From: Parathalassolituus penaei
GTDB taxonomy: Bacteria > Pseudomonadota > Gammaproteobacteria > Pseudomonadales > Oceanobacteraceae
Reading direction: 5' to 3'
DNA: 64,000 nucleotides
NCBI RefSeq assembly: GCF_026626885.1
Contig: NZ_JAPNOA010000018.1
Location: 124,001 to 188,000, forward strand
Positions 50,578 to 59,284 of this stretch are shown here, piece by piece (position 1 is the first letter of the stretch; each line of letters begins with the position of its first letter). The notes beneath the pieces were generated by a model that did not search any database, had not been told where the DNA came from, and worked only from the letters and a program-made list of their open reading frames with translations. A program made the position numbers and the translations under genes.

Positions 50578-52035
50578 ATGAATATCCAGTCCCCGTTTGA
50601 GCTTGTGTTGTTTGGAGGTCTTGGTGATCTGGCTCAGCGGAAGTTATTGCCAGCGTTATATCTGCTGTATCGCGATGGTCGTCTGCCGGAGGGGCGTATT
50701 ATCTCTATCACCCGTCAGGCGCTGGATCACAAGGCATTTCTGGATGTTGTACGTTCAGCCTTGCGTACTCATGTGTCGTCGGAATATCTGGAAGAAAAAA
50801 CCTGGCAGGAGTTTTCAGCCTTGCTGAGCTGTCTGACCATGGATATCAGTGATCTGGCCCAATACCAGATTCTCAAGGCTATGCTGGCGCCAGTGGATGT
50901 GAACCGGATGTGTTATCTGGCCACCGGATCGGATTTGTACACACCGGTATGCCGTGGTCTGGAAGAAGCTGGTCTGATTGGTGATAACACCCGGGTGGTG
51001 CTGGAAAAGCCGATTGGCCACGATCTTGAATCAGCCCGTGCCATCAATGAATCGGTGGGACAGTTTTTCCCGGAGTCGCGGATTTTTCGTATTGATCATT
51101 ATCTGGGTAAGGAAACCGTCCAGAACCTGCTGGTGTTGCGCTTTGCCAACTCGCTGTTTGAGAGTCAGTGGAACCAGCACTTTATTGACCACATCGAGAT
51201 TACGATTGCCGAGTCGCTTGGTGTTGAAAAACGCGCGGGCTTTTACGAGCAGGTTGGCGCAATGCGCGATATGTTCCAGAACCACTTGCTGCAGCTTCTG
51301 TGTATCGTGGCAATGGAGCCGCCGGCGCGTCTTGAAACCGATGCGGTTCGCGATGAAAAGGTGAAAGTGCTAAAAGCGCTGAAGCCGATTGTGGGGGATG
51401 CCATTAACCGCAATGTCGTACGTGGTCAGTACGATGCCGGTGTGTCCGAAGGCAAACCGGTACCGCCATACCGGGATGAGCCGGGAGTGCATCATAAAAG
51501 TAATACTGAAACCTTCGTGGCTGCACGCGTTGAAATCGAAAACTGGCGCTGGGCAGGTGTGCCTTTTTATCTGCGTACTGGCAAACGTCTTGCGGAAAGG
51601 GCCTGTGAAATTGTGGTGACCTTCAAGGAAATTCCGCACTCGATTTTCCCGTTGCAACACAAAAGCACCATGGCCAACAGGTTGGTGTTCCGTTTGCAAC
51701 CGGATGAAGGTGTGCGTTTGATGTTATGTGAAAAGCGGGTTGGGCCTGGTATGAGTGTGAGGCCAATGAACCTGTCGCTGAATCCGGCTAATCATCGGAA
51801 AGCGCGAGTACCTGAAGCATACGAGCGTTTGTTATTTGATGCGCTTAGTGGTAACGCCACGCTGTTCCTGCGTAACGACGAACTGCTGGAGGCCTGGCGG
51901 TGGGTTGACCCGATTCTGGAGCACTGGAAAGAAGTAGATTTGCGTCCCGAGCCTTATACCGCAGGTACCTGGGGGCCGGCGGCATCGACTTTGCTTCTAG
52001 CCAGAGATGGCCGCCTGTGGGTGGAAAACAGCTAA
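50578..52035 (+). CDS. zwf: Glucose-6-phosphate dehydrogenase Zwf
   Basis: 485 residues from ATG 50578. Oxidises glucose-6-phosphate to 6-phosphogluconolactone, feeding the pentose phosphate and Entner-Doudoroff routes and supplying NADPH. Coenzyme motif FGGLGDLAQRKLLPALY (GxxGDLA), VVLEKPIGHDLESA, and the active-site signature RIDHYLGKETVQNLLVLRF. Late segments YLRTGKRLAERACEIVVTFK and FLRNDELLEAWRWVDPIL fit the family. pgl follows after 17 nt; edd, eda and glk do not follow in this window. Confidence 0.97.
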   Translation: MNIQSPFELVLFGGLGDLAQRKLLPALYLLYRDGRLPEGRIISITRQALDHKAFLDVVRSALRTHVSSEYLEEKTWQEFSALLSCLTMDISDLAQYQILKAMLAPVDVNRMCYLATGSDLYTPVCRGLEEAGLIGDNTRVVLEKPIGHDLESARAINESVGQFFPESRIFRIDHYLGKETVQNLLVLRFANSLFESQWNQHFIDHIEITIAESLGVEKRAGFYEQVGAMRDMFQNHLLQLLCIVAMEPPARLETDAVRDEKVKVLKALKPIVGDAINRNVVRGQYDAGVSEGKPVPPYRDEPGVHHKSNTETFVAARVEIENWRWAGVPFYLRTGKRLAERACEIVVTFKEIPHSIFPLQHKSTMANRLVFRLQPDEGVRLMLCEKRVGPGMSVRPMNLSLNPANHRKARVPEAYERLLFDALSGNATLFLRNDELLEAWRWVDPILEHWKEVDLRPEPYTAGTWGPAASTLLLARDGRLWVENS

Positions 52036-52052
52036 CAACCAGGATGAAAATC

Positions 52053-52754
52053 ATGAGCGATAATTGTTTTGCAACGTCTGATGTACTGGCTCGTCAGCTG
52101 GCCGACGCCGTGGGGGGCGCCTTGCAGCGACGGATTGAGGAAAAGGGGCGGGCTTGTCTGGCCGTCAGTGGTGGGCGAACGCCTGTTGCGTTTCTGAGGG
52201 AGTTGTCGTCTCGTGATCTGCCCTGGTCGAAAATTTTGGTTACTTTGGTGGATGAGCGCTGGGTGGATGAAGATCATTTAGCCAGTAATGCTGCGCTGGT
52301 GCGGGAGTATTTGTTGCGTGACAAGGCGCGCAGCGCTTATTTCCTGCCATTGAAGAACCGTGCAGCCACACCCGCCGCCGGTTTTATGGAGTGTGAAAAC
52401 CGTCTGCACGAACAAATTACCCGTCTGGACGTGGCCGTGTTGGGGATGGGGGAAGATGGTCACACAGCCTCCTGGTTCCCGAACTCCAGTGCGCTGGATG
52501 TCAGTCTGGATGAAGCTGGTTCGGCTTGGTGCTGTCCTGTGATGGATGGTGCGCCGGAACATAACCGTATGACGCTGACCTGGGCGATGTTGAGCCAGTG
52601 TCAGCGCCTGTTCTTGCATTTTGAAGGCGCTACCAAATGGCAGGTGTTCCAGCGCGCAGCCGATACGGTGCAGTTGCATGATTGGCGTTCCATGCCGGTG
52701 CGTCGTTTGCTTGATAACAATCCGGTATCACTGGCGGTTTACCGTACCGAATAA
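52053..52754 (+). CDS. pgl: 6-phosphogluconolactonase Pgl
   Basis: 233 residues from ATG 52053 (AGGA spaced 8 nt); an in-frame ATG at 52044 overlaps that site. Hydrolyses the lactone produced by Zwf. Motifs: LAVSGGRTPVAFLRELSSRD, VTLVDERWVDEDHLASNAAL and VAVLGMGEDGHTASWFPNS, all standard for the DevB/Pgl family. Full length and in operon with zwf. The region after it changes to repeat mosaic. Confidence 0.96.
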   Translation: MSDNCFATSDVLARQLADAVGGALQRRIEEKGRACLAVSGGRTPVAFLRELSSRDLPWSKILVTLVDERWVDEDHLASNAALVREYLLRDKARSAYFLPLKNRAATPAAGFMECENRLHEQITRLDVAVLGMGEDGHTASWFPNSSALDVSLDEAGSAWCCPVMDGAPEHNRMTLTWAMLSQCQRLFLHFEGATKWQVFQRAADTVQLHDWRSMPVRRLLDNNPVSLAVYRTE

Positions 52755-52834
52755 GCTCCCATGAGATAGTGATAGTAACGAAAAAATACCTGGATTGTGG
52801 ACGAGGCATCTGGTCTGCCACAGGCGTTGTACGA

Positions 52835-53093
52835 GGGACCCTCTGAATAACTCGGTACCGCTCTGGCTTATCGGGATGGTGATGAATCACGAATCCGGTT
52901 TGATGGCCCTCTTGCTAAATACTGGAGCTATGTCAAAGCCCGCAACACAAAGTCATCACCATCCCGAAAGCCTTGAATGGCGCGGCCTTGCTCACACGCA
53001 CTGCAGCACTCGCGCACGACTGCATGGATGCATGGAGGCAGGGTGAAGCAGGAGCCAGAGCCGAGAGCTGTGCAGAGTTATTCAGAGTGTCCC
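52835..53093. mobile_element. MITE-like element 1
   Basis: Left end GGGACCCTCTGAATAACTCG (from 52835) and right end CAGAGTTATTCAGAGTGTCCC (to 53093) are imperfect terminal inverted repeats. The interior has no transposase frame. It includes CGGGATGGTGATGAATCACG, repeated in both orientations at 53996 and 54250. The CTGAATAA-containing ends recall IS5-family termini; the parent is not in the window. Confidence 0.65.
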
Positions 53094-53161
53094 TGGTGCC
53101 TCAGGTGACAGCCAGAAACTCTGTGTCACTGGACGTCTCTGCCAGCAACGTGATATTGCTT

Positions 53162-53243
53162 AGGACACTCTGAATAACTCTGTCCAGCTCTGCACGAGTT
53201 CTGCAGCGCGCTCAGAGTTGTGCAGAATTATTCAGAGTGTCCC
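53162..53243. mobile_element. MITE-like element 2, minimal
   Basis: About 82 bp bounded by AGGACACTCTGAATAACTCTG and CAGAATTATTCAGAGTGTCCC, with complementary CAGCTCTGCACGAG sequence inside. It is an almost bare pair of inverted ends, able to form a long hairpin. Confidence 0.68.
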
Positions 53244-53360
53244 TTGGTGTTTTACCTCGCGCCCGGGATATTTGAGCAAGACAATGGAAATATACGCCTG
53301 TTTTTTAGCCGCCAGATTCAGAAATGCCCATTCTGGATAAACAACTGATAGTCGGAATCT

Positions 53361-53780
53361 ATGTTAGACGTACATATCGATGATTTTTTCAAGGATTGTG
53401 CCACTATCCTTCTTACTGGTTTTCGCAGCTTTCCGCGGCCTCAGACATTATTTATTGAGGACATCAGCGGTCCTGATGATCGTGATGACTTCGGCTTGCA
53501 CAGCAATCGCCACCTCGCTGCACTCGGAGCATTGGTATGGCTGCAAGAAGAAGGTTATGTGCGCTTTACCGGTCTGCATCGTCAGGAGTCAGTGGACGAG
53601 TTTGTACTGACCAGCAAATCCCTTGGAAAACTACTGGCTATTGCTCGCTCTGAAAACGATCCGATCAGTGCTGCTACCGCACCAACACCACTTTTTCAGG
53701 TTCTTGAGTTCGCACGCCTGCAAGGCGACAGTACCTGGGTCAGGCAACTGGTTTGCACATACATGCTCGGTCAGCCATAA
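53361..53780 (+). CDS. Hypothetical protein inside the repeat mosaic
   Basis: 139 residues: MLDVHIDDFFKDCATILLTG, then FPRPQTLFIEDISGPDDRDD, LAALGALVWLQEEGYVRFTG and DEFVLTSKSLGKLLAIARSE. The middle looks like a winged-helix pattern (helix, then EEGYVRF strand, as in small replication or regulatory proteins), but I cannot name a family. No good ribosome-binding site precedes ATG 53361. It is the only convincing gene between two groups of MITE-like ends and may have been carried in with them. Confidence 0.6.
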   Translation: MLDVHIDDFFKDCATILLTGFRSFPRPQTLFIEDISGPDDRDDFGLHSNRHLAALGALVWLQEEGYVRFTGLHRQESVDEFVLTSKSLGKLLAIARSENDPISAATAPTPLFQVLEFARLQGDSTWVRQLVCTYMLGQP

Positions 53781-53957
53781 ATCAAACGAAACAATAGCTG
53801 TATTTACAGATATGGAAGTTGAAATACCACTCGAAATAGCCATCACTTATTCAGTATCTGTTATGCTACGGAACGATCCCTGAGTGGGATTTTTGCCAGA
53901 GATTTGAGAAATCAAGCACCTGCATCGCAGCATTTCATCTCTTTTATTCCAACGCTA

Positions 53958-54309
53958 AGGACCCTCAGAATAACCCAGTGTCCGCTCTGATTGGTCGGGA
54001 TGGTGATGAATCACGAAGCCGGTTTGATGGCTCTTACATCTAAGGACACTCTGAATAACTCTGCACAGCTCTGCGCGAGTGCTGCAGCGCGTGTGAGCAA
54101 GGCGACGAACGCAGCGAAATGACGAGTCCTTTTCAAGTTCGTCAACACCGCTCAAACACGCTGCAGCCCGCGCCCTTCGGGGCTTTCGGGATGGCGATGA
54201 CTCGGTGTCGCCGGTTTTCGACGTAGCCCGCTATGCCATCAAACCGGCTTCGTGATTCATCACCATCCCGATAAGCCAGAGCGGGCACCGAGTTATTCAG
54301 AGGGTCCCT
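53958..54309. mobile_element. MITE-like inverted-repeat element 3, composite
   Basis: Left end GGACCCTCAGAATAA at 53958 and right end CGAGTTATTCAGAGGGTCCCT at 54289-54309. The inner CGGGATGGTGATGAATCACG with GAAGCCGGTTTGATGG (near 53996-54030) is repeated inverted at about 54235-54270. A further left end (AGGACACTCTGAATAACTCTG) lies at 54043, inside this unit, so one element appears inserted in another. Confidence 0.6.
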
Positions 54310-54526
54310 AAATCCTGGATGCTACCTCTAAAGTCGTCACCATCCCGAAAACGTCAAAGGGCGCGTTTTATCGGTGTTGACGAATTTGCAACTGACTCGG
54401 CCATGCGGACTCGTCTTTCGCTGCGTTCATCGCCTTGCTCACACGCGTTGCGCCTTTTACACACAGCTGCATGGATGCAGGGCGAAGCAGGCGCCAGAGC
54501 TGTGCAGAGTTATGCCGAGTGTCCCT
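54043..54526. mobile_element. MITE-like element 4, interrupted by element 3's right half
   Basis: Left end AGGACACTCTGAATAACTCTG (54043) and right end CAGAGTTATGCCGAGTGTCCC (54505-54525). GCAAGGCGACGAACGCAGCG near 54098 is inverted at about 54415-54440. The right end stops 4 bp from the permease stop codon (54530-54532, minus strand), so the element abuts that gene's 3' end. Confidence 0.58.
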
Positions 54527-54529
54527 GAA

Positions 54530-55888
54530 TCAATGAACACCCACACTGTTCATGATCCACCCCAGAAAAAGCACCTGCGGTACCGTCACAAGCGGCAGGA
54601 ACAGGGAAATTTTCCAGCTTCCGGTGGTTTCTTTCAGTGCCATCACCTCGGTGTAGTCAGTAGCAGCCCCTGCCATCAGAAACACAAAGGCATTCCCCGG
54701 CGCCGCAGCGCGGGTCACCAGATCGGCGGCAATCGGGCTGGAGCCTTCCGAGCAAACCTCGATCAGAGTAGTCGCCAATAACGTCAGGAACAACCCGGAA
54801 ATACTGGCGCCAAACCACACACCAAAGTCTTCCGTGGATACAAACGCCCGCACCAGAGCCACCATCACCACTCCGAGAAATACCCAGCGCAGCACGCTGC
54901 GGCTTTCTTTCAGACCTTGCCAGAACATTCTGGCCAGAGCTGGCACCGACCAGTCGTGATCACGCCAGGTATTTTTCATAATTGGCCACATCGCCACTTC
55001 CTGATAATCCGCCTGCCACGGATTGGCTGGCAAGGTGCCTCGAGCAACCAGCACTTCAAAAATCCAGCCGCTGATCCAGGCGATAACCAGCGACCCTGCG
55101 ATAAATGCCAGAGTCCATTGCCAGCCGATCAATCCCACCAGAATCAGTGTCAGAGTAATGGAGTTCCACGGACTGGCTATCAGGAACGCCATCACCTGCC
55201 CTAGGCTAGCACCACGCTCGTACAGCTTCATGGCCACCATCAGAATGCCGTGGTTACACAGATCCAGTAACAAGCCAGCGATAGTTGCACGTAACACGCC
55301 ACGCTTGCTGCCACCGCGCCCCAGCAGCGACATCACCAGTTCACGAGGAATACGCCCCAGTAAGCCGACAAACAGCGCCGCGGATATGACGCCCCACCAC
55401 ATGGCGTTTACCATCTCGAAAGAGGTGTGAGAAATCGTTTGCAACCAGGCTGGGCCAATATCACCCAGCAACCAATGACTGGCATAACCGGCCACCACAA
55501 AAGCGCCCGTCAATATCATCAGCCAGTCATGCCCTTTGGCGGGCTCGCAACAACCATCAGTATCGTTTCTTGAATCACAACACGACGATGCCGCAGCACT
55601 GCTGCAGCTTGACTGTGTCGTTGATGAACCACAGCAATCCGATTTTTCCGCCACTGTGGGCATGCCACAACTGCTCGATGTAGTGACCGACTCAGATGTG
55701 CTGCAACAGCTTGACGGTCGTGGAGGTAGGCCAACCACATCTCCAGCTGATGGTGCAATACGGCATTCATCAACAAACAGCAGTGCGTCATCATTCGTCT
55801 CATGCCTACTTCTTATGTTGTCACCAGCATCGTCGGCGGAATGACATCCACACCCACTGGAATGGCAAGACGTTGATTCATTTTCCAC
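54530..55888 (-). CDS. Cys-rich metal permease (SO_0444-type, DUF318/ArsP fold)
   Basis: 452 residues from GTG 55888, with GAGGG 6 nt upstream; an upstream GTG at 55927 has no such site. The N-terminal ~125 residues are soluble and unusually rich in cysteine (CHSSGCGCHS, SSCCST, KSDCCGSS, SSCCDS, DGCCEP), a likely metal-binding region. About eight to ten membrane segments of the permease family PF03773 follow, with LLLDLCNHGILMVAMKLYER and LIEVCSEGSSPIAADLVTRA as conserved Cys/Glu-containing motifs. Members are annotated as Cu/Zn or arsenical exporters; the metal here is inferred. The gene has an operator-like palindrome over its promoter. Confidence 0.85.
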   Translation of the reverse strand: MENESTSCHSSGCGCHSADDAGDNIRSRHETNDDALLFVDECRIAPSAGDVVGLPPRPSSCCSTSESVTTSSSCGMPTVAEKSDCCGSSTTQSSCSSAAASSCCDSRNDTDGCCEPAKGHDWLMILTGAFVVAGYASHWLLGDIGPAWLQTISHTSFEMVNAMWWGVISAALFVGLLGRIPRELVMSLLGRGGSKRGVLRATIAGLLLDLCNHGILMVAMKLYERGASLGQVMAFLIASPWNSITLTLILVGLIGWQWTLAFIAGSLVIAWISGWIFEVLVARGTLPANPWQADYQEVAMWPIMKNTWRDHDWSVPALARMFWQGLKESRSVLRWVFLGVVMVALVRAFVSTEDFGVWFGASISGLFLTLLATTLIEVCSEGSSPIAADLVTRAAAPGNAFVFLMAGAATDYTEVMALKETTGSWKISLFLPLVTVPQVLFLGWIMNSVGVH

Positions 55889-55917
55889 GAATACACCCTC
55901 AGTAGTTTGAAATACAG

Positions 55918-55934
55918 ATGATAACACTTATCAT
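55918..55934. promoter_or_regulatory. Metal-regulator-like operator, ATGATAA-CAC-TTATCAT
   Basis: A perfect 7-bp inverted repeat with a 3-bp centre, 30 nt before the permease start. The size and AT-rich sequence suit a Fur/Zur- or ArsR-type repressor, and the gene downstream is a metal permease. The protein that binds is not in the window. Confidence 0.6.
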
Positions 55935-56256
55935 TTTTGAAGCCATTGCTGCGATTGTCATGGGGGACAATACGATATGGATGTCGCACTCAGAGTCAGG
56001 GAAAGCCTATATGCTGATTATTCGGGGGATTTCTAAGTCGAATTCTTCCGAGTGTCCTTAAAAGTTATGCCAAGTTATAGTGCTTTCATGGTTCTTGATG
56101 CCTTGTAAGGGTGCGGATTTCAGCCCGGATATTTTGCTGCGATTCAGCCTGTAGTGGCCAGATGTCCGTTTATTGATCAACAGTTAGTCATCCAGACCGG
56201 AGCGGCACAGAACTGGCAACCAACAGATTCACTGTTCAGGCCAGACTGGAGTACAC
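55935..56256. promoter_or_regulatory. Permease-phosphorylase intergenic region
   Basis: No gene. ATTGTC (55954-55959) and GACAAT (55966-55971) make an inverted repeat with a 6-nt centre, a possible operator. CCGAGTGTCCTT at 56049-56060 matches the right end of the MITE-like family (54514-54526) and may be a relic of one. Confidence 0.5.
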
Positions 56257-57978
56257 ATGACCGGGATCACACGGATGATCGAACGACTGCAACGTATTTA
56301 CCCTTCACCTGCAACAGCAGAAGCCTTGGCGGCCGACATTGAGCGCTGCTGTCAGGCCTTCTGTGATAATCGCAGTAGTAGTCGTTTGCCGAGGCTGGCG
56401 CGCTGGTCAGAAGACGATGTGATCCTGATCAGCTACGGCAACAGCTTGCAACTGCCTCAGGAAACACCTCTGCAAACGCTGGCGGGGTTTTTGGAAAGGC
56501 GGGCTGCGGGGTTATTCAGTTCCGTACACATACTGCCATTTTTTCCATTCAGTTCCGACGACGGTTTTTCCGTGATTGATTATCGTCAGGTCAACCCGGA
56601 GCTGGGGGGCTGGGAGGATATCGAGCGGCTGGCGGCCAGTTATGGCCTGATGGTCGATCTGGTCATCAATCATTGTTCACGGGAAAGTCTCTGGTTTGCT
56701 GATTTTGTCGCCAATCGGGAGCCATGGTGTGACTATTTTATCGAGATGGATCCTTCCACCGATGTGTCAGGCGTGACGCGGCCACGCAATACGCCACTGC
56801 TGACCCCTGTGCATACTCATCGTGGTGTTCGCCACGTTTGGGCTACCTTCAGTGAAGACCAGATTGATCTCAATTTTGCCAATCCGAGAGTGCTGCTGGA
56901 GTTTGTGCAGATCCTGCTGTTGTACGTAGAGCGCGGCGCGCGTTTTATCCGCCTCGATGCCATTGCCTTTTTGTGGAAACGGGTTGGTACGCCCTGTGTG
57001 CATTTGCCGGAAACCCACGAAGTGGTGAAGCTGCTGCGCGATGTGCTGGAGCGGGTCGCTCCGGATGTGGTGCTGATTACCGAAACCAACGTGCCGGTGG
57101 CGGAAAATCTCAGTTATTTCGGTCAGGGTGATGAAGCCCATATGGTTTACCAGTTTGGTTTGCCACCGCTGGTGTTGCATGCTCTGAATCGTGGCAAATC
57201 GGATTATCTGACCGATTGGGCGGCGCGGATTCCGGCCTTGCCTGGCGGCTGCACCTATCTCAATTTTACCGCTTCCCATGATGGCATCGGGGTTCGACCG
57301 GTTGAGGGACTGTTGCCTGCCCACGAAGTAACGGACCTGATTGACTGCATGCACCGGTTTGGTGGTTTTGTAAGTATGAAAGCCAATCCGGACGGCTCGC
57401 AGAGCCCGTATGAAATCAACATCAGTCTGTTTGATGCCTGTATGGGGACTCGCCGTGGTCTCGATCATTTGCAGGTGCCACGCTTCCTCTGCTCACAGGC
57501 CATCATGCTGGCGATGCAGGGGATTCCGGCCATGTACATTCACAGCCTGACGGCCAGCCCCAATGATCTGGCCAGAGTTGAACAAACCGGGCGCACCCGT
57601 TCGATCAACCGCCGTGTATGGCCAGCGGATGAACTCGAACAGCTGTTGGATAATCCGGTGACGCCGCAGGCAGAAGTGTTCGCCACGCTGGCGCGTATGC
57701 TGGTTTGCAGGCGTCAGCAGCCAGCGTTCCACCCGGATGCCCGTCAGGAAGTTATTCGAATCAACTCGGACCTGTTTATTTTCAAGCGGGTCGACGACAC
57801 ATCCGGGCAGGTGATTCATGCGATTCATAACGTCACCGACCGGCCGCTCGACTTGCCGTTGGCAGCGCTCGGGTTTCTGACGTTGGGGTTGCGGGATCTT
57901 CTGGAACCAACCGGCGAGTGGCGTCTGGGTTGTGTGTTAACTTTGGCGCCGTATCAGGCCGTGTGGTTAACGACCTGA
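56257..57978 (+). CDS. GH13_18 phosphorylase, probably glucosylglycerate phosphorylase
   Basis: 573 residues. Sucrose-phosphorylase-like glycoside hydrolase family 13. TIM-barrel motifs: FSSVHILPFFPFSSDDGFSV, MVDLVINHCSRES, the nucleophile Asp in RFIRLDAIAFLWKRVG, the acid/base Glu in VVLITETNVPVAENL and the transition-state Asp in LNFTASHDGIGVRP. GH13_18 enzymes split sucrose, sucrose-6-phosphate or glucosylglycerate with phosphate to give glucose-1-phosphate. The convergent neighbours make glucosylglycerate and phosphorylate glycerate, so glucosylglycerate is the likeliest substrate. A sucrose role is not excluded. Confidence 0.85.
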   Translation: MTGITRMIERLQRIYPSPATAEALAADIERCCQAFCDNRSSSRLPRLARWSEDDVILISYGNSLQLPQETPLQTLAGFLERRAAGLFSSVHILPFFPFSSDDGFSVIDYRQVNPELGGWEDIERLAASYGLMVDLVINHCSRESLWFADFVANREPWCDYFIEMDPSTDVSGVTRPRNTPLLTPVHTHRGVRHVWATFSEDQIDLNFANPRVLLEFVQILLLYVERGARFIRLDAIAFLWKRVGTPCVHLPETHEVVKLLRDVLERVAPDVVLITETNVPVAENLSYFGQGDEAHMVYQFGLPPLVLHALNRGKSDYLTDWAARIPALPGGCTYLNFTASHDGIGVRPVEGLLPAHEVTDLIDCMHRFGGFVSMKANPDGSQSPYEINISLFDACMGTRRGLDHLQVPRFLCSQAIMLAMQGIPAMYIHSLTASPNDLARVEQTGRTRSINRRVWPADELEQLLDNPVTPQAEVFATLARMLVCRRQQPAFHPDARQEVIRINSDLFIFKRVDDTSGQVIHAIHNVTDRPLDLPLAALGFLTLGLRDLLEPTGEWRLGCVLTLAPYQAVWLTT

Positions 57979-57995
57979 TACGCGTTTTGAAGAAA

Positions 57996-58024
57996 GGCCC
58001 CGGCCACAGGGACCGGTTGGGGCC
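57996..58024. terminator. GC hairpin between convergent genes
   Basis: GGCCCC (57996-58001) and GGGGCC (58019-58024) with further complementary CCGG inside. There is no T-run on either side, so it is at best a weak or bidirectional terminator between the phosphorylase and gpgS. Confidence 0.45.
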
Positions 58025-58027
58025 AGG

Positions 58028-59251
58028 TTATACACCCGCTTCGCGGTTATCCGCTTCGACGGCTTCGTAAATGCGATCCAGAATATCCGGAATGGCCGAA
58101 ATCACCCGGTTCCAGCTCGGGATAAACGGTGTTTCCATCGGATTGTCGAGGAAGCTTTCACCAGCCCTCATGATGTTCTCGGCGAACAGTTCCACCGCCT
58201 GTTCCTCCTTGTGGCGATCCAGACTGAGACCGTTTATGCGGGCGTCGTTGTAATAGGTTTCAATAAAATCGAGGGCAACCCGGAAATAGGTAGCCTTGAT
58301 CGTGCGGAATTTTTCATTGCTGAACACCTCGCCCTGGGTCGCCAGCTTGCGGAAAATGGCTTTGCAGATATCAATGCTCATTTTTGACAGGCCAGCCGCA
58401 GCATCTTCGGCGGAAAGTGGCTGGTGTTTGTGGTCGTAGTTATCGCAAATATCGACCTGGCATAAACGACGGGTGCTGTAGTTGCGGTGCATCTCCGACA
58501 ACACGCCCACTTCAAGACCCCAGTCGCTGGGGATCCGCAAGTCATTCAACACATCGACCCGCATCGAGAATTCACCCGACAGCGGATAACGGAAGCTGTC
58601 GAGGTAATCCAGATAATCGAGCTGGCCGTGGACTTTTTTCAGTGCGCGGATCAGAGGCGTTACCAGCAGACGACTGACGCGCCCATTCAGTTTGCTGTCA
58701 GCAATACGGGCGTAATAGCCCTTGGCAAACTGATAACTGAAAGCCGGGTTGGCCACCGGATAGATCAGGCGTGCCAGCAGGCTGCGGTCGTAGGTAACGA
58801 TGTCGCAATCGTGCAGGGCGACGGCTTTGGCGCGGGCGGACGCCAGCACATAACCGTAGCAATACCAGACGTTACGGCCTTTGCCCATTTCCTTGGGGGC
58901 AAGCCCTTGTTCTTCCAGTAACGCATCAATCTTGCGCAGGCGCGGGCCATCATTCCAGAGAATGCGGTGATGTTGGGGTAAATGCCCGAACACATGCCGG
59001 GCATGTTTGAACTGGCGCTCATCGGCCTGATCAAGGCCGATCACAATTTCATTCAGGTATGGCACTTTGGCCACTTCGTTGATGATGTTCTCCAGGGCTG
59101 GGCCCTGGAGCTCGGAGTAGAGGGATGGCAGTACCAGTGCCATCGGGCGGACGCGAGAAAAACTCAGCAGCTCCTTTTCCATTTCCTCCAGTGATCGGTC
59201 TGTCAGGTTGTGCAGGGTGGTGACCACCCCGTTCTGATAAAAGTCAGCCAT
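58028..59251 (-). CDS. gpgS: Glucosyl-3-phosphoglycerate synthase GpgS
   Basis: 407 residues, GT81 glycosyltransferase. Transfers glucose from NDP-glucose to 3-phosphoglycerate, the first step of glucosylglycerate synthesis. Motifs: ALVLPSLYSELQGPALENII (GT-A start), GLDQADERQFKHA, the metal-binding AVALHDCDIVTYDRSLLARL (DxD-type), and SDWGLEVGVLSEMHRNYSTR with the conserved H. AGGAG is spaced 7 nt from ATG 59251. The phosphatase and glycerate kinase genes precede it on the same strand. In marine and other bacteria the product is a compatible solute used under salt stress or nitrogen limitation. Confidence 0.92.
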   Translation of the reverse strand: MADFYQNGVVTTLHNLTDRSLEEMEKELLSFSRVRPMALVLPSLYSELQGPALENIINEVAKVPYLNEIVIGLDQADERQFKHARHVFGHLPQHHRILWNDGPRLRKIDALLEEQGLAPKEMGKGRNVWYCYGYVLASARAKAVALHDCDIVTYDRSLLARLIYPVANPAFSYQFAKGYYARIADSKLNGRVSRLLVTPLIRALKKVHGQLDYLDYLDSFRYPLSGEFSMRVDVLNDLRIPSDWGLEVGVLSEMHRNYSTRRLCQVDICDNYDHKHQPLSAEDAAAGLSKMSIDICKAIFRKLATQGEVFSNEKFRTIKATYFRVALDFIETYYNDARINGLSLDRHKEEQAVELFAENIMRAGESFLDNPMETPFIPSWNRVISAIPDILDRIYEAVEADNREAGV

Positions 59252-59284
59252 GACATGTCTCCTTTCGTCTGGTCGGCGACTGGA

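Noticed and set aside
52795-53046. Open frame of 83 codons inside MITE-like element 1
   Set aside because: Composed of the repeat itself, no ribosome-binding site and no transposase-like sequence.
57996-58024. GC hairpin as a standard Rho-independent terminator
   Set aside because: It is listed only as weak, since neither strand shows a T-run.
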